Counted from the stretch's first letter, positions 10,513-19,817 are shown. The stretch: 64,000 nucleotides of DNA from Thermomonas sp. S9 (GCF_024704365.1 NZ_JAJDFY010000001.1:658501-722500), one strand, 5' to 3'. Notes: generated from the sequence alone by a model not told the origin. Numbers and translations: made by a program.

Positions 10513-11802
10513 ATGCGGGCCGAATTCACCGAACGCGTGCTGCGCGGCCTGTACTCGGCCGTGCTCTATCTGCTGCTGCCGATCACGCTGTATCACCTGA
10601 TCTGGCGCGGCTTCCGCCAGCGCGCCTATTTCCAGCGCTGGGACGAGCGCTACGCCAGCTATGCCGTGCCCGGACAGCCGGCGCCGGTGTGGGTGCATGC
10701 GGTGTCGGTGGGCGAGGTGAACGCGGCGGCGCCGCTGGTGGACCGCCTGCGCGCGGCGCATCCGGACCTGCGCCTGGTGGTCACCACCATCACCCCCACC
10801 GGCTCCGAGCGCGTGCGCGCGCTGTGGGGCGATGCGGTCGCGCATGTCTATCTGCCGTATGACCTGCCGGGCGCGGTGGAGCGCTTCCTGCGCCATTTCC
10901 GCCCGGCGCTGGCGCTGATCGTGGAGACCGAGCTGTGGCCGAACCTGCTGTTCGGTTGCCGCGCGCACGGCATTCCCACCTGCATCCTCAACGCGCGCCT
11001 GTCGGCGCGCTCGCTGCGCGGCTACCGCCTGCTGGCGCCGCTGATCCGGCGCGCGCTGGCCGGCGTGGACCTGGTCGCGGCGCAGTCGCCGGAGGATGCG
11101 CAGCGGTTCGTCGCGCTGGGCGCGGATCCGGCGCGAGTGCAGGCCACCGGCAACCTCAAGTTCGACCTGCCGCCGCCGCAGGTGGATGCGTTCGTGGCCG
11201 AATTCCGCGCTGCGCTGGGGCGGCCACGGCCGGTGTGGATCGCCGCCAGCACCCACGAGGACGAGGAAGCGCCGGTGCTGGAAGCGCACGCGCACCTGCG
11301 CCAGCGCTATCCGGACGCGCTGCTGCTGTGGGCGCCGCGGCATCCCGAGCGCTTTCGCGCGGCGGTCGAGGCCGCGCGCGCCGCAGGGTTCCAGACCGCC
11401 CGGCGCAGCGCGCAGGGCTGGCCCGGCGCGGACACCGGCGTATTCGTGATCGATACCCTGGGCGAGCTGCTGCGCTTCTACGCCTGCGCGCAGGTGGCGT
11501 TCGTCGGCGGCAGCCTGCAGGACATCGGCGGCCACAACCTGCTGGAGCCGGCGGCGACCGGCACCGCCATCCTCAGCGGCCCGCACCTGCACAATTTCGC
11601 CGACATCTCGCGCCGCCTGCGCGAGGCGCAGGCGATGCAACTGGTGGCCGATGCCCCAGCGCTGGCGCAGGCGCTGGTCCGGCTGTTCGGGCATCCGGAC
11701 GAATGCCGGGCGATGACGGAATCCGCCCGCCGCCTGCTGGAGGACGGTCGCGGCGCGCTGGCGCGCACCCTGGCCTTGATCGCGCCGCTGCTGCCGGAGT
11801 GA
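10513..11802 (+). CDS. waaA: 3-deoxy-D-manno-octulosonic acid (Kdo) transferase
   Basis: GT30-family enzyme that adds Kdo to lipid IVA at the inner membrane, committing lipid A to core assembly. 429 residues. It has an N-terminal membrane anchor (GLYSAVLYLLLPITLYHLIW), the HAVSVGEVNAAAPLVDRL motif with the catalytic Glu, TTITPTGSERV, and the C-terminal domain with FVGGSLQDIGGHNLLEPAATGT that binds CMP-Kdo. ATG 10513 gives the standard N-terminus; the upstream in-frame extension overlaps lpxL. Intact. It is followed by a symmetrical hairpin shared with the convergent tolC. Confidence 0.95.
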   Translation: MRAEFTERVLRGLYSAVLYLLLPITLYHLIWRGFRQRAYFQRWDERYASYAVPGQPAPVWVHAVSVGEVNAAAPLVDRLRAAHPDLRLVVTTITPTGSERVRALWGDAVAHVYLPYDLPGAVERFLRHFRPALALIVETELWPNLLFGCRAHGIPTCILNARLSARSLRGYRLLAPLIRRALAGVDLVAAQSPEDAQRFVALGADPARVQATGNLKFDLPPPQVDAFVAEFRAALGRPRPVWIAASTHEDEEAPVLEAHAHLRQRYPDALLLWAPRHPERFRAAVEAARAAGFQTARRSAQGWPGADTGVFVIDTLGELLRFYACAQVAFVGGSLQDIGGHNLLEPAATGTAILSGPHLHNFADISRRLREAQAMQLVADAPALAQALVRLFGHPDECRAMTESARRLLEDGRGALARTLALIAPLLPE

Positions 11803-11827
11803 GCGGCGATGCCCCCTGAAACGCGAA

Positions 11828-11846
11828 GAGCGGGCAGTGCCCGCTC
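11828..11846. terminator. bidirectional hairpin between waaA and tolC
   Basis: A perfect 8-bp stem GAGCGGGC/GCCCGCTC with a 3-base loop lies in the convergent gap. There is no T run on either side, so efficiency is uncertain. Confidence 0.5.
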
Positions 11847-11888
11847 CTGCGTCGAATCGAGACCCCGGTGTCCCGGCGCGGATGCCGG

Positions 11889-13315
11889 TCAGCGCGTGGC
11901 GATGCTCTTGTCGATCGGCTTGTCCGCGGTCAGCAGGCGGTTGATGTCCTCGAGGTCGGTCACGTCCAGGGTGCCGGCGGCCTGTTCCAGCACGAGCCGC
12001 GCCTGCAGGAAGTTGTACTTGGCCTGGGCGTAGGCCTGCTGCGCGGAAAACAGGATGCGCTGGTTGTTCAGCACGTCCAGCACGGTGCGGGTGCCGACTT
12101 CCAGCCCGACCTGGGACGCATCGTAGGCGCTCTGCGCCGAGACCAGCGCGAGCCGGCGCGCTTCGATCTCGCTGATGCCGGCGAGCAGCCCCCGGTAGGC
12201 ATTGCGGGTATTGCGCATGAGCGCACGCCGCTGTTGTTCCAGCTGATCCTGGACGAGGTCGCGTTGAGCCAGCGCTTGGCGAACCCGCGACTGGGTCGCG
12301 CCCCGGAGAAGATCGGCACGGTCAGGGTAATGCCGACCGACGGCCCCTTGCTTTCGTTGCTGATGGGGAAGGTGCTGGAAAACGGCGGATTGCTGCTGCT
12401 GAAAGTGGAGTCGCCCCAGCTTGCGTTTTTGTTATAGCCCCCGCTCAGCGTGAGCGTGGGCAGATGCGCGGCGCGCGCGGTGGCCACGTCGGCCTCGGCT
12501 GATTTCAACTGCATTTCCAGGGCTTTGAGCGAGGCGTTGTTGGCGATGGCCTGCGCGACCCAGGCATCGGCATCCTGCTTGGACGGCAGGCTCGGCTTGA
12601 AGTCCTCAGGCAGCGCCTTGAGGCTGGCCACTGGAGTCCCGGTGATCTCCATCAGCGCCTGATAGGCATCCATCACCGCATTGCGCGACAGGATGGTGTT
12701 GGCGCGCGCGCCGTCATACTGCGCCTGCGCCTCGTACACGTCCGTCACCGGCGCCAGTCCGACTTCCAGGCGCTTGCTGGCGAAGTCGTACTGTTTCTTG
12801 AACGCGGCTTCGGACGCTTCGGAGGCGCTCAGGGTTTCCAGCGCCACCAGCACATTGAAGTAGGCCTGCGCCGTGCGAACGATCAAGGACTGCCCGGCGG
12901 CATCGTACTGATAATCGGCAGCCTGACTGAGGGCGTTCTGGCTGCGTACACGGCTGAGCTTGCCGAAATCCAGCAGGGTCTGATCCACACCGATTCCGTA
13001 GCGGCGGCTGTTGGTGGTGGTGGAGCTGTTGCCACTGAAGCGGATCGGCTGGCCGCTGTTGGGGTCGAACTGGGTCTGGGTCGAGGGCCCGTCGCTGCGG
13101 GTGCGCTGGTAGCTGCCACTGCCGTTGATCTGCGGCAGCAGCGCGGCGCGCGCCTGCACCGCGCCCTCGCGGCCGATCAAGCGGCTGGATTCGGCGGCGG
13201 CATACTGCGGGTCGTTGCTGCGTGCGTTCTGGTAGCTCTGCAGCAGGTCATCCGCCTGCGCTGCGGCGGGCAGCAGGATGGCAGCAAGGGCAAGGGCGAG
13301 CGAGCGACGCGGCAT
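11889..13315 (-). CDS. tolC: TolC family outer-membrane channel protein, frameshifted
   Basis: The N-terminus is a clear Sec signal peptide (MPRRSLALALAAILLPAAAQA). The mature part has the duplicated TolC coiled-coil repeat architecture: QNARSNDPQYAAAESSRL early and GLEVGTRTVLDVLNNQRILFSA late, the conserved C-terminal segment of type I/RND outer-membrane factors. It forms the trimeric exit duct of efflux and secretion systems. The frame breaks at about 12299-12304, where a G run (C on the plus strand) has lost one base; repair gives PIFSGGATQSRVRQALAQR and about 475 residues. The pcm gene lies 18 bases upstream. Being unlinked to a pump, it may serve several systems, including the RND pair at 37-41 kb. 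Confidence 0.88.
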
Positions 13316-13333
13316 GGGGGGGTCCTTAAGGGG

Positions 13334-13987
13334 TCACAAGGTGAAGACGGGGGCGGGCTCGGCGCCCGCGAGATAGGTCAGGTCGGTTTCGAACAACGAG
13401 TCGACTTCCAGGCCGTTGACGCCGCGGCGCACCAGCGCCGCCTCCATCGCCGGCGAACGGCCGTGCACCACGAACATGCGGCCGCCGGCGGCTGGCCACT
13501 CGCCGAAGCGTGCGGGCAGGCTGGCGACCGCGCCAGTGACACAAATCACGTCGAAGGTCCGGCCGGGCGTCCACTGGAACGCGTCGGTGGCGAGCACGCT
13601 GACATTGCCGATGCCCTGCGCGGCCAGGCGCGCGCGCGCGGCCTCGGCGAGGTCGGCGTGGCGTTCGATGCTCACCACTTCGCGCCCCAGGCGGGCCAGG
13701 CAGGCGGCCATGTAGCCGCTGCCGGTGCCGATCTCCAGCACGCTTTCGTGGGCCTGCACGCCCAGCGCCTGCAGCGCACGGCCTTCCAGCACCGGCTTGA
13801 GCATGTGCTCGCCGTGGCCGATCGGCAGTTCGGTGTCGGCATAGGCCAGCGCGCGCAGCGCCTCGGCCACGTACGCCTCGCGCGGAACCTGCGCCAGGGT
13901 GTCCAGCACGCGCACGTCCAGCACGTCCCAGGGACGCACCTGCTGCTCCACCATGGTTTCACGGGCGCGGGCGAAATCGATGCTCAT
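13334..13987 (-). CDS. protein-L-isoaspartate O-methyltransferase family protein
   Basis: 217 residues. The PCMT fold is seen in MVEQQVRPWDVLD, AYADTELPIGHGEHMLKP and the SAM-binding VLEIGTGSGYMAACLARLG loop near residue 83. Pcm methylates isoaspartyl residues for protein repair. In this short Xanthomonad version the substrate is presumed from homology. ATG 13987 was preferred over the in-frame ATG at 14032 because it gives the family N-terminus MSIDFARARETMVEQQ. A minus-strand TACAAT box at 14018-14023 could be its -10. It lies 18 bases upstream of tolC on the same strand and is probably co-transcribed with it. Confidence 0.85.
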   Translation of the reverse strand: MSIDFARARETMVEQQVRPWDVLDVRVLDTLAQVPREAYVAEALRALAYADTELPIGHGEHMLKPVLEGRALQALGVQAHESVLEIGTGSGYMAACLARLGREVVSIERHADLAEAARARLAAQGIGNVSVLATDAFQWTPGRTFDVICVTGAVASLPARFGEWPAAGGRMFVVHGRSPAMEAALVRRGVNGLEVDSLFETDLTYLAGAEPAPVFTL

Positions 13988-14119
13988 GAGTCGGAAATCC
14001 GTTGCAGGGGACTGCGTATTGTAGTGCCGCACTCTCCGGGCTGGCGGGCAGTCTGGGCGTACTGATACACCAGCACGCAGTGCCGGAAGTCATCGCCGCC
14101 GGCGCGGCGCGGGTGGCGT

Positions 14120-14800
14120 TCAGCGGCGTTTGTCATGGCTGCGGACCGCGTAGGCGCGCAGGAACAGATCCACCACGCTGCTCACGTGCGCCTGCGCCGC
14201 CTGCAGGCAGTCGTCGCTCTGGCAGCCCAGCACCGCCTGCGCGTGCGGGTCGCCCTTGAGCAGGGCGAAAAAGTGGCCGGCGGCGCGGGCGGGGTCGTCG
14301 ATCTCCAGCTCGCCGCGCGCGATGCGGTCCTCCAGCAGGTTGCGGAAGGCGGCCTTGACCCGTTCCGGGCCGGCCGCCCAGAAGCTCGACGCCATGCCGC
14401 GCGCGGCCACCTGCGGCGAGCACAGGATGCGATGCCCGGCCACCGCTTCCGGGGCCATGATCATCGCGAAGAACGCCTGCCCGATCGCCAGCAGGCGTTC
14501 GCGCAGCGGCGCATCCGGCGCGGCCTCGAACAGCCGCTGCGGCAGGTTCTGCTCGCAATGCGCGCGCACGGCCTCGGCGAACAGGCTGTCCTTGTCGCCG
14601 AAATGGCTGTACACGGTGAGCTTGGATACCCCGGCCTCGGCGGCGACCTGGTCCATGCTGACGCGGTCGAAACCGTGCTGGACGAACATGCGCTTGGCCG
14701 CCTCCAGGATCGCCGCGCGCTTGGCGAGGTCCTTGGGACGGCCGGGGCTGGCGGCCTTGGGCGGCTGGGCGGGCGCGCGGGCGGGCTCGGAGGGGGTCAT
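14120..14800 (-). CDS. TetR/AcrR family transcriptional regulator
   Basis: 226 residues. The N-terminal TetR helix-turn-helix is unmistakable: ILEAAKRMFVQHGFDRVSMDQVAAEAGVSKLTVYSHFGDKDSLF. A ligand-binding domain of the AcrR C-terminal type follows, with Cys in ILCSPQ and VLGCQSDDC. It probably represses its own gene and possibly the pcm-tolC genes downstream. ATG 14800 sits about 5 bases after a TTATTATAG box on the minus strand, so the message may be leaderless. An AACC-N4-GGTT palindrome overlaps this promoter. The ligand is unknown. Confidence 0.88.
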   Translation of the reverse strand: MTPSEPARAPAQPPKAASPGRPKDLAKRAAILEAAKRMFVQHGFDRVSMDQVAAEAGVSKLTVYSHFGDKDSLFAEAVRAHCEQNLPQRLFEAAPDAPLRERLLAIGQAFFAMIMAPEAVAGHRILCSPQVAARGMASSFWAAGPERVKAAFRNLLEDRIARGELEIDDPARAAGHFFALLKGDPHAQAVLGCQSDDCLQAAQAHVSSVVDLFLRAYAVRSHDKRR

Positions 14801-14812
14801 GCGCCTATAATA

Positions 14813-14824
14813 AACCAGTCGGTT
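14813..14824. promoter_or_regulatory. candidate TetR operator overlapping the tetR promoter
   Basis: AACC-AGTC-GGTT palindrome immediately upstream of the putative -10 of the tetR gene; its position fits autorepression. Based only on symmetry and location. Confidence 0.4.
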
Positions 14825-14854
14825 CATATTTTGGTGAACGCCCGCCGGCACGGC

Positions 14855-15502
14855 TTACAGCACCCGCGGCGGCTGTCCGCCGACGATCACCACGTCGGCC
14901 GGGCGGCGCGCGAACAGGCCGACGCTGACCACCCCGGGGATCTGGTTGAGCTCGCGCTCCAGCGCCACCGGGTCGGTGATGGCCAGGTTGTGCACGTCCA
15001 GGATCCAGTTGCCGTTGTCGGTGATGACGCCGTCGCGCCAGACCGGCTGGCCGCCGGTCATGCGCAGGATTTCGCGCGCGACCAGGCTGCGCGCCATCGG
15101 GATCACCTCCACCGGCAGCGGGAAGCGGCCCAGCACCTCGACCTGCTTGCTGGGGTCGATGATGCAGACGAAGCGCGCGCTGGCCTCGGCGATGATCTTC
15201 TCGCGGGTGAGCGCGGCGCCGCCGCCCTTGATCAGGCGCTTGTGGGCGTCGCATTCGTCGGCGCCGTCCACGTACAGCGCCAGCGGGCCGGTCGCGTTGA
15301 GATCGAGCACCTCGATCCCGTGCGCTTTCAGGCGCGCGGTGCTCTGCTCGGAGCTGGACACCGCGCCAGCGATGCGGTCCTTCCAGGCCGCCAGCGCATC
15401 GATGAAATAGGCGACGGTGGAGCCGGTGCCGACTCCGACGATCATGCCGTCCTGGACGTAGTCGATGGCTTTTTCGGCGGCGAGTTTCTTGGCGTCGGAC
15501 AT
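14855..15502 (-). CDS. rpiA: ribose-5-phosphate isomerase A
   Basis: Interconverts ribose 5-phosphate and ribulose 5-phosphate in the non-oxidative pentose phosphate pathway. 215 residues, intact. Family motifs are in order: [13 protein letters not shown] (phosphate loop, residues about 25-37), [31 protein letters not shown] with the catalytic Asp/Glu and Lys, then TDNGNWILD. It lies downstream of the EVE-domain gene on the same strand with a 55-base gap, and may be read as one unit with fau-EVE. Confidence 0.96.
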   Translation of the reverse strand: MSDAKKLAAEKAIDYVQDGMIVGVGTGSTVAYFIDALAAWKDRIAGAVSSSEQSTARLKAHGIEVLDLNATGPLALYVDGADECDAHKRLIKGGGAALTREKIIAEASARFVCIIDPSKQVEVLGRFPLPVEVIPMARSLVAREILRMTGGQPVWRDGVITDNGNWILDVHNLAITDPVALERELNQIPGVVSVGLFARRPADVVIVGGQPPRVL

Positions 15503-15557
15503 GGCGGTTTCCGTGGGCAGGATGCAGGGGTGAACCGGAGGATCGCGCGCATGGCGA

Positions 15558-16029
15558 TCATTCCAGCGACAGCAGAAGCTGCCATTGCGCGGCGGTGACC
15601 GGAAACACCGAAAGGCGGTTGCCGCGCGCGGTCAGGGGGAAAGCACTCGCCCAGCGCATCGGCGTGGCGTTTGATGTCCTCCAGCGGGATCAGCCGCCGC
15701 AGCTTGCGCGCGAACGCCACGTCCACCAGCTGCCAGCGCGGATTTTCGCGGCTGGAGTTGGGATCGAAGTAGTCGGACCGCGGATCGAACTGGGTGGGGT
15801 CGGGATAGGCGCGGCTGGCGACCGTGGCCAGCCCGGCGATGCCCGGCACCTTGCAGTTGGAGTGGTAGATCATCACCCCGTCGCCCACCTGCATCCCGTC
15901 GCGCATGTAGTTGCGCGCCTGGTAGTTGCGCACGCCGTTCCAGGGCTCGGTGCCGACCCGCGCCAGGTCATCGATCGAGAACGTTTCCGGCTCGGTCTTC
16001 ATCATCCAGTAGCGCTTGCGTGGGCTCAT
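15558..16029 (-). CDS. EVE domain-containing protein, frameshifted near C-terminus
   Basis: EVE (PUA-like) domain protein of about 156 residues. Signature: [16 protein letters not shown], then [30 protein letters not shown] and [24 protein letters not shown] domains bind modified bases; the physiological substrate of this small bacterial version is unknown. An extra C in a C run (plus-strand G run 15635-15639) shifts the last 30 residues; repair restores [21 protein letters not shown] ending at TGA 15558. The ATG overlaps the fau stop (ATGA), so the two genes are coupled. Confidence 0.85.
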
Positions 16030-16635
16030 GCGGGGATTCCTTGTCCGGCGTCCGTGGCGAGGAAGGTGGCATGTTCGCAGCAGACCGCGTCCAGGCGCAC
16101 GTCCCAGGCCGCCTGCGGCAGCGCCTCCACCTGCTGCGCGGCGAACGCGGCGCCCACCAGCTCACGGCGGCGGCGCGGTGTGCTGGCGGAAGGCCAGGCT
16201 GCGGTCGTACCAGCCGCCGCCCATGCCCAGCCGGTGGCAGGCCGGATCGAAGCCGACCAGCGGCAGCACCAGCAGGGCCATGTCGTCGGCGCGCAACGCA
16301 CCGTCGGCGGAAACGTCGGGCTCGGGGATGCCGAAGCGGTTGCTGACCAGCGGGTCGCCCGCGCGCCACGGCGCGAAGCGCAGGCGGCCGTCGGCGTGCA
16401 GCAGCGGCAGGCAGTACACCAGCCCCGGCGGCAACCGCAGCTGGAAGCTGTGCAGGGCGATCTCGCCATCCATCGCCCAGTAGCCGCCCACGTAGCCGCT
16501 TGCGGGCAGGAACGGCAGCGCCAGCAGGCGCTGCGCCAGCGCCTCGGCGGCGGCGATGCGGATGGCGGCGGGCAGGGCGCGGCGGCGTTCGCGCAGGGAC
16601 TGGCGCAGCGCGGTGCGGTCTGGAGGCGGACTCAC
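16026..16635 (-). CDS. fau: 5-formyltetrahydrofolate cyclo-ligase, frameshifted
   Basis: ATP-dependent conversion of 5-formyl-THF to 5,10-methenyl-THF in the cytosol. Expected motifs: the N-terminal Arg-rich RQSLRERRRALP, GYWAMDGEI, PPGLVYCLPLL and the catalytic GFDPACHRLGMGGGWYDR. The frame breaks in a CGC repeat at about 16165-16178 (one base short); the C-terminus RRRRELVGAAFAAQQVEALP continues in another frame to 16026. The total is about 203 residues. It follows the 6S RNA gene on the same strand, the classical ssrS-fau arrangement of gammaproteobacteria, in which fau is often processed from the ssrS transcript. Confidence 0.9.
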
Positions 16636-16663
16636 GCGGGGCGGGCCGGGCTGCGGGGAAGGA

Positions 16664-16849
16664 GGGAATGTCTCCGCCGTGGCGATGCGTGCGGAACGAC
16701 CTTGAACCCGGGGTTCAAGTGGGAACGCTGGGCGGCCATCGGGCTTTCCGCTCGCGGCGGACCTGCACTCCCGGCTGCCGGTGCGCCCCCATGGTCGTCA
16801 TTAAGGGACAAGGCGAATGTTGCGCACGCTGTCGCACACAGCAGAGAAC
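16664..16849 (-). ncRNA. ssrS: 6S RNA
   Basis: The zapA-fau interval is the standard ssrS locus. The minus strand shows the conserved CTTGAACCC-GGGTTCAAG hairpin (16701-16719; E. coli 6S has the near-identical CCTTGAACC...GGTTCAAGG element). It also has a closing stem UCUCUGCUG (16839-16847) with CGGCGGAGA (16671-16679), an inner stem GCGUGCG/CGCACGC (16823-16829 with 16687-16693), and ATTCCC at the 3' end. The size of about 185 nt matches. 6S RNA mimics an open promoter, sequesters sigma70 RNA polymerase in stationary phase and templates pRNA. Ends are approximate, by alignment from memory. Confidence 0.9.
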
Positions 16850-16855
16850 GCCGAC

Positions 16856-16861
16856 AGTATA
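16856..16861 (-). promoter_or_regulatory. -10 element of ssrS promoter
   Basis: TATACT on the minus strand lies 6-7 bases before the inferred 6S RNA 5' end. The -35 region (around CTTCCG) is weak. Confidence 0.6.
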
Positions 16862-16918
16862 GCCCGGCGGGTTGCAGCCGGAAGCCGTCGCGCGCGTCTG
16901 CGCACGGCAGGTTCAGGT

Positions 16919-17206
16919 TCACGCCAGCAGCGCGTCCAGCCTGCGGTTGGCGGCGTCGAGCAGGGCGAAGGCATCGTCCCCGGCCTGCGCGTGGCCGCCC
17001 GCGCGGCCCTGCTGCAGCTCGTGCGCGAGGTTGAGCGCGGTGAGCACGGCCAGGCGGTCGGCGGCGACCATCTTGTTGCCGCCGCGCAGTTCGCGCATGC
17101 GCGCGTCCAGCAGGCGCGCCGCGGCCATCAGCGAATCGCGCTCGTCCTCGCTCACGCCGACCGTGTACTCGCGGTCGAGGATGCGGACGGTGACCGGTGC
17201 GCTCAC
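16919..17206 (-). CDS. zapA: cell division protein ZapA
   Basis: 95 residues. ZapA binds and bundles FtsZ at the division site. It shows the N-terminal VTVRILDREYTVGVSEDERDSLMAAARLLDARMRELR and the C-terminal helix DRLAVLTALNLAHELQ that forms the tetrameric coiled coil. It overlaps the upstream zapB-like gene by 4 bases (ATGA). The position next to ssrS-fau is conserved in gammaproteobacteria. Confidence 0.95.
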   Translation of the reverse strand: MSAPVTVRILDREYTVGVSEDERDSLMAAARLLDARMRELRGGNKMVAADRLAVLTALNLAHELQQGRAGGHAQAGDDAFALLDAANRRLDALLA

Positions 17207-17424
17207 GTGTGCTGCTCCAGCGACTTCAGGCGGCCGATCATCGCCTCGACCCGGCTGCGCGCCTGCTCCTGCTTGGATAGCAGCTGGGCGCGTTCGCCCG
17301 CCAACTGTTCCACCTGCGCGCGCAGGCTGCGGTTTTCGTCCTGCAGGCGCTGCATGCGCGCGGCGAGCAGGTCGATCCGCGCCAGCAGTTTGTGCAGTTC
17401 GCCGTGCAGGTCGCGCTGGTCCAT
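17203..17424 (-). CDS. ZapB-like coiled-coil protein (TIGR02449 family)
   Basis: 73 residues, almost entirely one predicted coiled coil: LARIDLLAARMQRLQDENRSLRAQVEQLAGERAQLLSKQEQARSRVEAMIGRLKSLE. This TIGR02449-type protein is found immediately upstream of zapA in Xanthomonads and Pseudomonads and resembles ZapB, a ZapA partner that stabilises the Z ring. The coupling ATGA overlap supports a shared role. No catalytic residue is expected. Its divisome role is inferred from context. Confidence 0.85.
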   Translation of the reverse strand: MDQRDLHGELHKLLARIDLLAARMQRLQDENRSLRAQVEQLAGERAQLLSKQEQARSRVEAMIGRLKSLEQHT

Positions 17425-17433
17425 CCGCGCACC

Positions 17434-19731
17434 TTAGGCAGGCGCGCCGGCCGGGTCAAGCCGCGCGCCGGCACCGGCCTGCGTCTCCAGCAGGAAGCGC
17501 AGGCAGGCATCGGCGGCGAGCGGGCGCGAGATCCAGTAGCCCTGCGCGATGTCGCAGGCATTGCGCTGCAGGAACGCCAGCTGGGCGGCGGTTTCCACGC
17601 CCTCCGCCACCACCTGCAGGCCGAGGGTGCGCGCCATCGCGATCACGGTGGTGGTGATGGTGGCGTCCTCGTGGTCGTCGGGTGAGGCGACCCCATCGAT
17701 GAAGGCCTTGTCGATCTTCAGGGTATTGATCGGCAGCCGGTGCAGGTAGGACAGCGAGGAATAGCCGGTGCCGAAGTCGTCCACCGCGATCGAGACGCCG
17801 AGGTCGCGGAACGCGCGCAGGCGGTCGCCGGCCAGCGCGGCGTTGTCCATCAGCACGCTTTCGGTCAGCTCCAGCTCCAGCGCGGATGCGGCCAGGCCGT
17901 GCCGGCGCAGGACGGCGGCCACCGTGCCCGGCAGCTCGCTGCGCAACAGCTGCAGCGCGGAGACGTTGATCGACACCTTCAGGCGCGGGTCCGCGCCCGC
18001 GCGCCGCCATCCGGCCAGGGTGCGGCAGGCCGCGTCCAGCACCCATTCGCCGATCGGCACGATCAGCCCGGTTTCCTCGGCCAGCGGGATGAACTCCTCC
18101 GGGGCGATGCTGCCATGTTCGGCGCTGTCCCAGCGCAGCAGCGCCTCGACCGCGGCGATGCGGCCGTCGGCGAGGTGCAGCTCGGGCTGGAAGGCCAGGT
18201 GCAGTTCATCGCGCTCGATCGCGCGCCGCAGCGCGGCGATCAGGCCGGCGCGGCGGCGGCTGTCGGTCTCCATTTCCTGCAGGTAGCGCATGTGGCCGCG
18301 CTTGCCGCCGCGCTTGGCGCGGTACATCGCGGTGTCCGCGTGCTTGAGCAGGTCGGTGGGCACCTGCGCGTGGTCCGGGAACAGGCTGATGCCGATCGAG
18401 GGCGAGATGGTCGCCTCGTGGCGGTCGTCGAGGTGCAGCGGCGCCTCGAATGCCTCGATGATCCGCTGCGCGCACTGGTCGGCCTCGGTGCCGTCGGCGA
18501 TGCCTTCCAGCACCACCGCGAACTCGTCGCCGCTGATACGCGCCACCGTGCGTTCGGGCCCGACCACGTCCTGCAGCCGGCGCGCGACCGCGCGCAGCAC
18601 GCGGTCGCCGGTGGCGTGGCCCTGCGAGTCGTTGATGTCCTTGAAGTTGTCGAGGTCGAGGAACAGCAGCGCCAACCTGTGGCCGCTGCGGCGGGCCTGC
18701 ACGATCGCATGCGACAGCCGCTCCGCCAGCTGGGTGCGGTTGGGCAGGTTGGTCAGCGGGTCGTAGTTGGCCAGGTAGCGCAGTTCGTGCTCGATCCGGC
18801 GGCGCTCGGTGATGTCGCTGGTCACCAGCACGTACAGTCGGCGGCGGGTGCCAGGGTCGTCGATGGCGTTGCACTGCATCGCGCACAGGAAGTCGCGGCC
18901 GTCCTTGCGCCGTTGCCACATCTCGCCGTTCCAGCTGGTCTGCTCGCGGATCGCCTGGCGCGCCTGCTGGTAGAACTCGGGCGGGTGGCGGTCACCGTTG
19001 AGCAGGGCGGTGTCCTTGCCGATCACCTCGTCCACGGCGTAGCCGCTCATGCGGCTGAACGCCGGGTTGGCGGCGACGAACCGGAACTGCTCGTCCAGCA
19101 CCGCCACCGATTCGGCCATGTTGCGCAGCACCTCGGCGGCGATCTGCCGCTCGCTTTCCAGTTCGCGCAGGGCGTCGATGTTGCGGGCGGTGCCGGCCAG
19201 CCGCAGCACGCGGCCGTCGGCGTCGTGCGCGATCGCGCGCCCGCGGGCAAGCATCCACTGCCATTGCCCGTTTTCGCTGCGCATGCGGTGCTCGGACAGG
19301 AAGATCGGGGTCTCCCCGCGCAGGTAGGCCACCAGGTGGTCGCGCACCCGGGGCAGGTCGTCCTGGTGGATGCGCGGGTCCCCGTCGAGCACGGTATGCA
19401 TGGCCAGGTCGTTGGCCTGGTCCGGCGCGGCGCGGGTGATCTCCAGGGTGCGTTCGCGCAGGTCGAACTGCCAGTACAGCTCGTTCGAGGCCCACAGCGC
19501 CAGGCGCAGGCGCTGTTCGCGCTCCTGCAGTAGCCGCAGGTGCTGCTGCTGGTCGTGGGTGCGCCGGCGATGGACTTCCAGCGCCAGCCAGGCCAGCAGC
19601 AGGACGAGCACCGCCAGCAGCAGGACCAGGCCGTCGCCCAGGCTGTCGCCGGCGTTGCCGGCGCGCACGGCCAGCGGCGCCAGCAGCAGGCCGGCGGGCC
19701 AGGGCGGACGCGGCGTGGAAGGAGCCCCCAT
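17434..19731 (-). CDS. membrane-anchored PAS-GGDEF-EAL protein (c-di-GMP turnover)
   Basis: About 765 residues. Order: a hydrophobic N-terminal segment (DGLVLLLAVLVLLLAWLALEV, residues about 30-50), a first PAS-like fold, a second PAS ('LDEQFRFVAANPAFSRMSGY'), GGDEF, then EAL. The GGDEF motif is degenerate: ISGDEF (S-G-D-E-F), with preceding DLDNFKDINDSQGH intact. The EAL domain looks catalytic: EALLRW, DDFGTGYSSLSYL, then VAEGVET. It is likely a phosphodiesterase, or a bifunctional enzyme if SGDEF retains activity. ATG 19731 was preferred to the upstream in-frame start at 19767. It runs divergently from ygfB with an 86-base gap. Confidence 0.88.
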   Translation of the reverse strand: MGAPSTPRPPWPAGLLLAPLAVRAGNAGDSLGDGLVLLLAVLVLLLAWLALEVHRRRTHDQQQHLRLLQEREQRLRLALWASNELYWQFDLRERTLEITRAAPDQANDLAMHTVLDGDPRIHQDDLPRVRDHLVAYLRGETPIFLSEHRMRSENGQWQWMLARGRAIAHDADGRVLRLAGTARNIDALRELESERQIAAEVLRNMAESVAVLDEQFRFVAANPAFSRMSGYAVDEVIGKDTALLNGDRHPPEFYQQARQAIREQTSWNGEMWQRRKDGRDFLCAMQCNAIDDPGTRRRLYVLVTSDITERRRIEHELRYLANYDPLTNLPNRTQLAERLSHAIVQARRSGHRLALLFLDLDNFKDINDSQGHATGDRVLRAVARRLQDVVGPERTVARISGDEFAVVLEGIADGTEADQCAQRIIEAFEAPLHLDDRHEATISPSIGISLFPDHAQVPTDLLKHADTAMYRAKRGGKRGHMRYLQEMETDSRRRAGLIAALRRAIERDELHLAFQPELHLADGRIAAVEALLRWDSAEHGSIAPEEFIPLAEETGLIVPIGEWVLDAACRTLAGWRRAGADPRLKVSINVSALQLLRSELPGTVAAVLRRHGLAASALELELTESVLMDNAALAGDRLRAFRDLGVSIAVDDFGTGYSSLSYLHRLPINTLKIDKAFIDGVASPDDHEDATITTTVIAMARTLGLQVVAEGVETAAQLAFLQRNACDIAQGYWISRPLAADACLRFLLETQAGAGARLDPAGAPA

Positions 19732-19817
19732 GCGCGGAGTGTAGGCGGCCCGCTTCCGCCGCAACAAGCGCCGGCGGCGGGTTGCTACACTGCCGGTTCC
19801 CCGCCGAGGCCTTGCGA

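Noticed and set aside
16632..16922. 96-codon minus-strand ORF between fau and zapA
   Set aside because: It coincides with the 6S RNA gene and has no recognisable protein feature.
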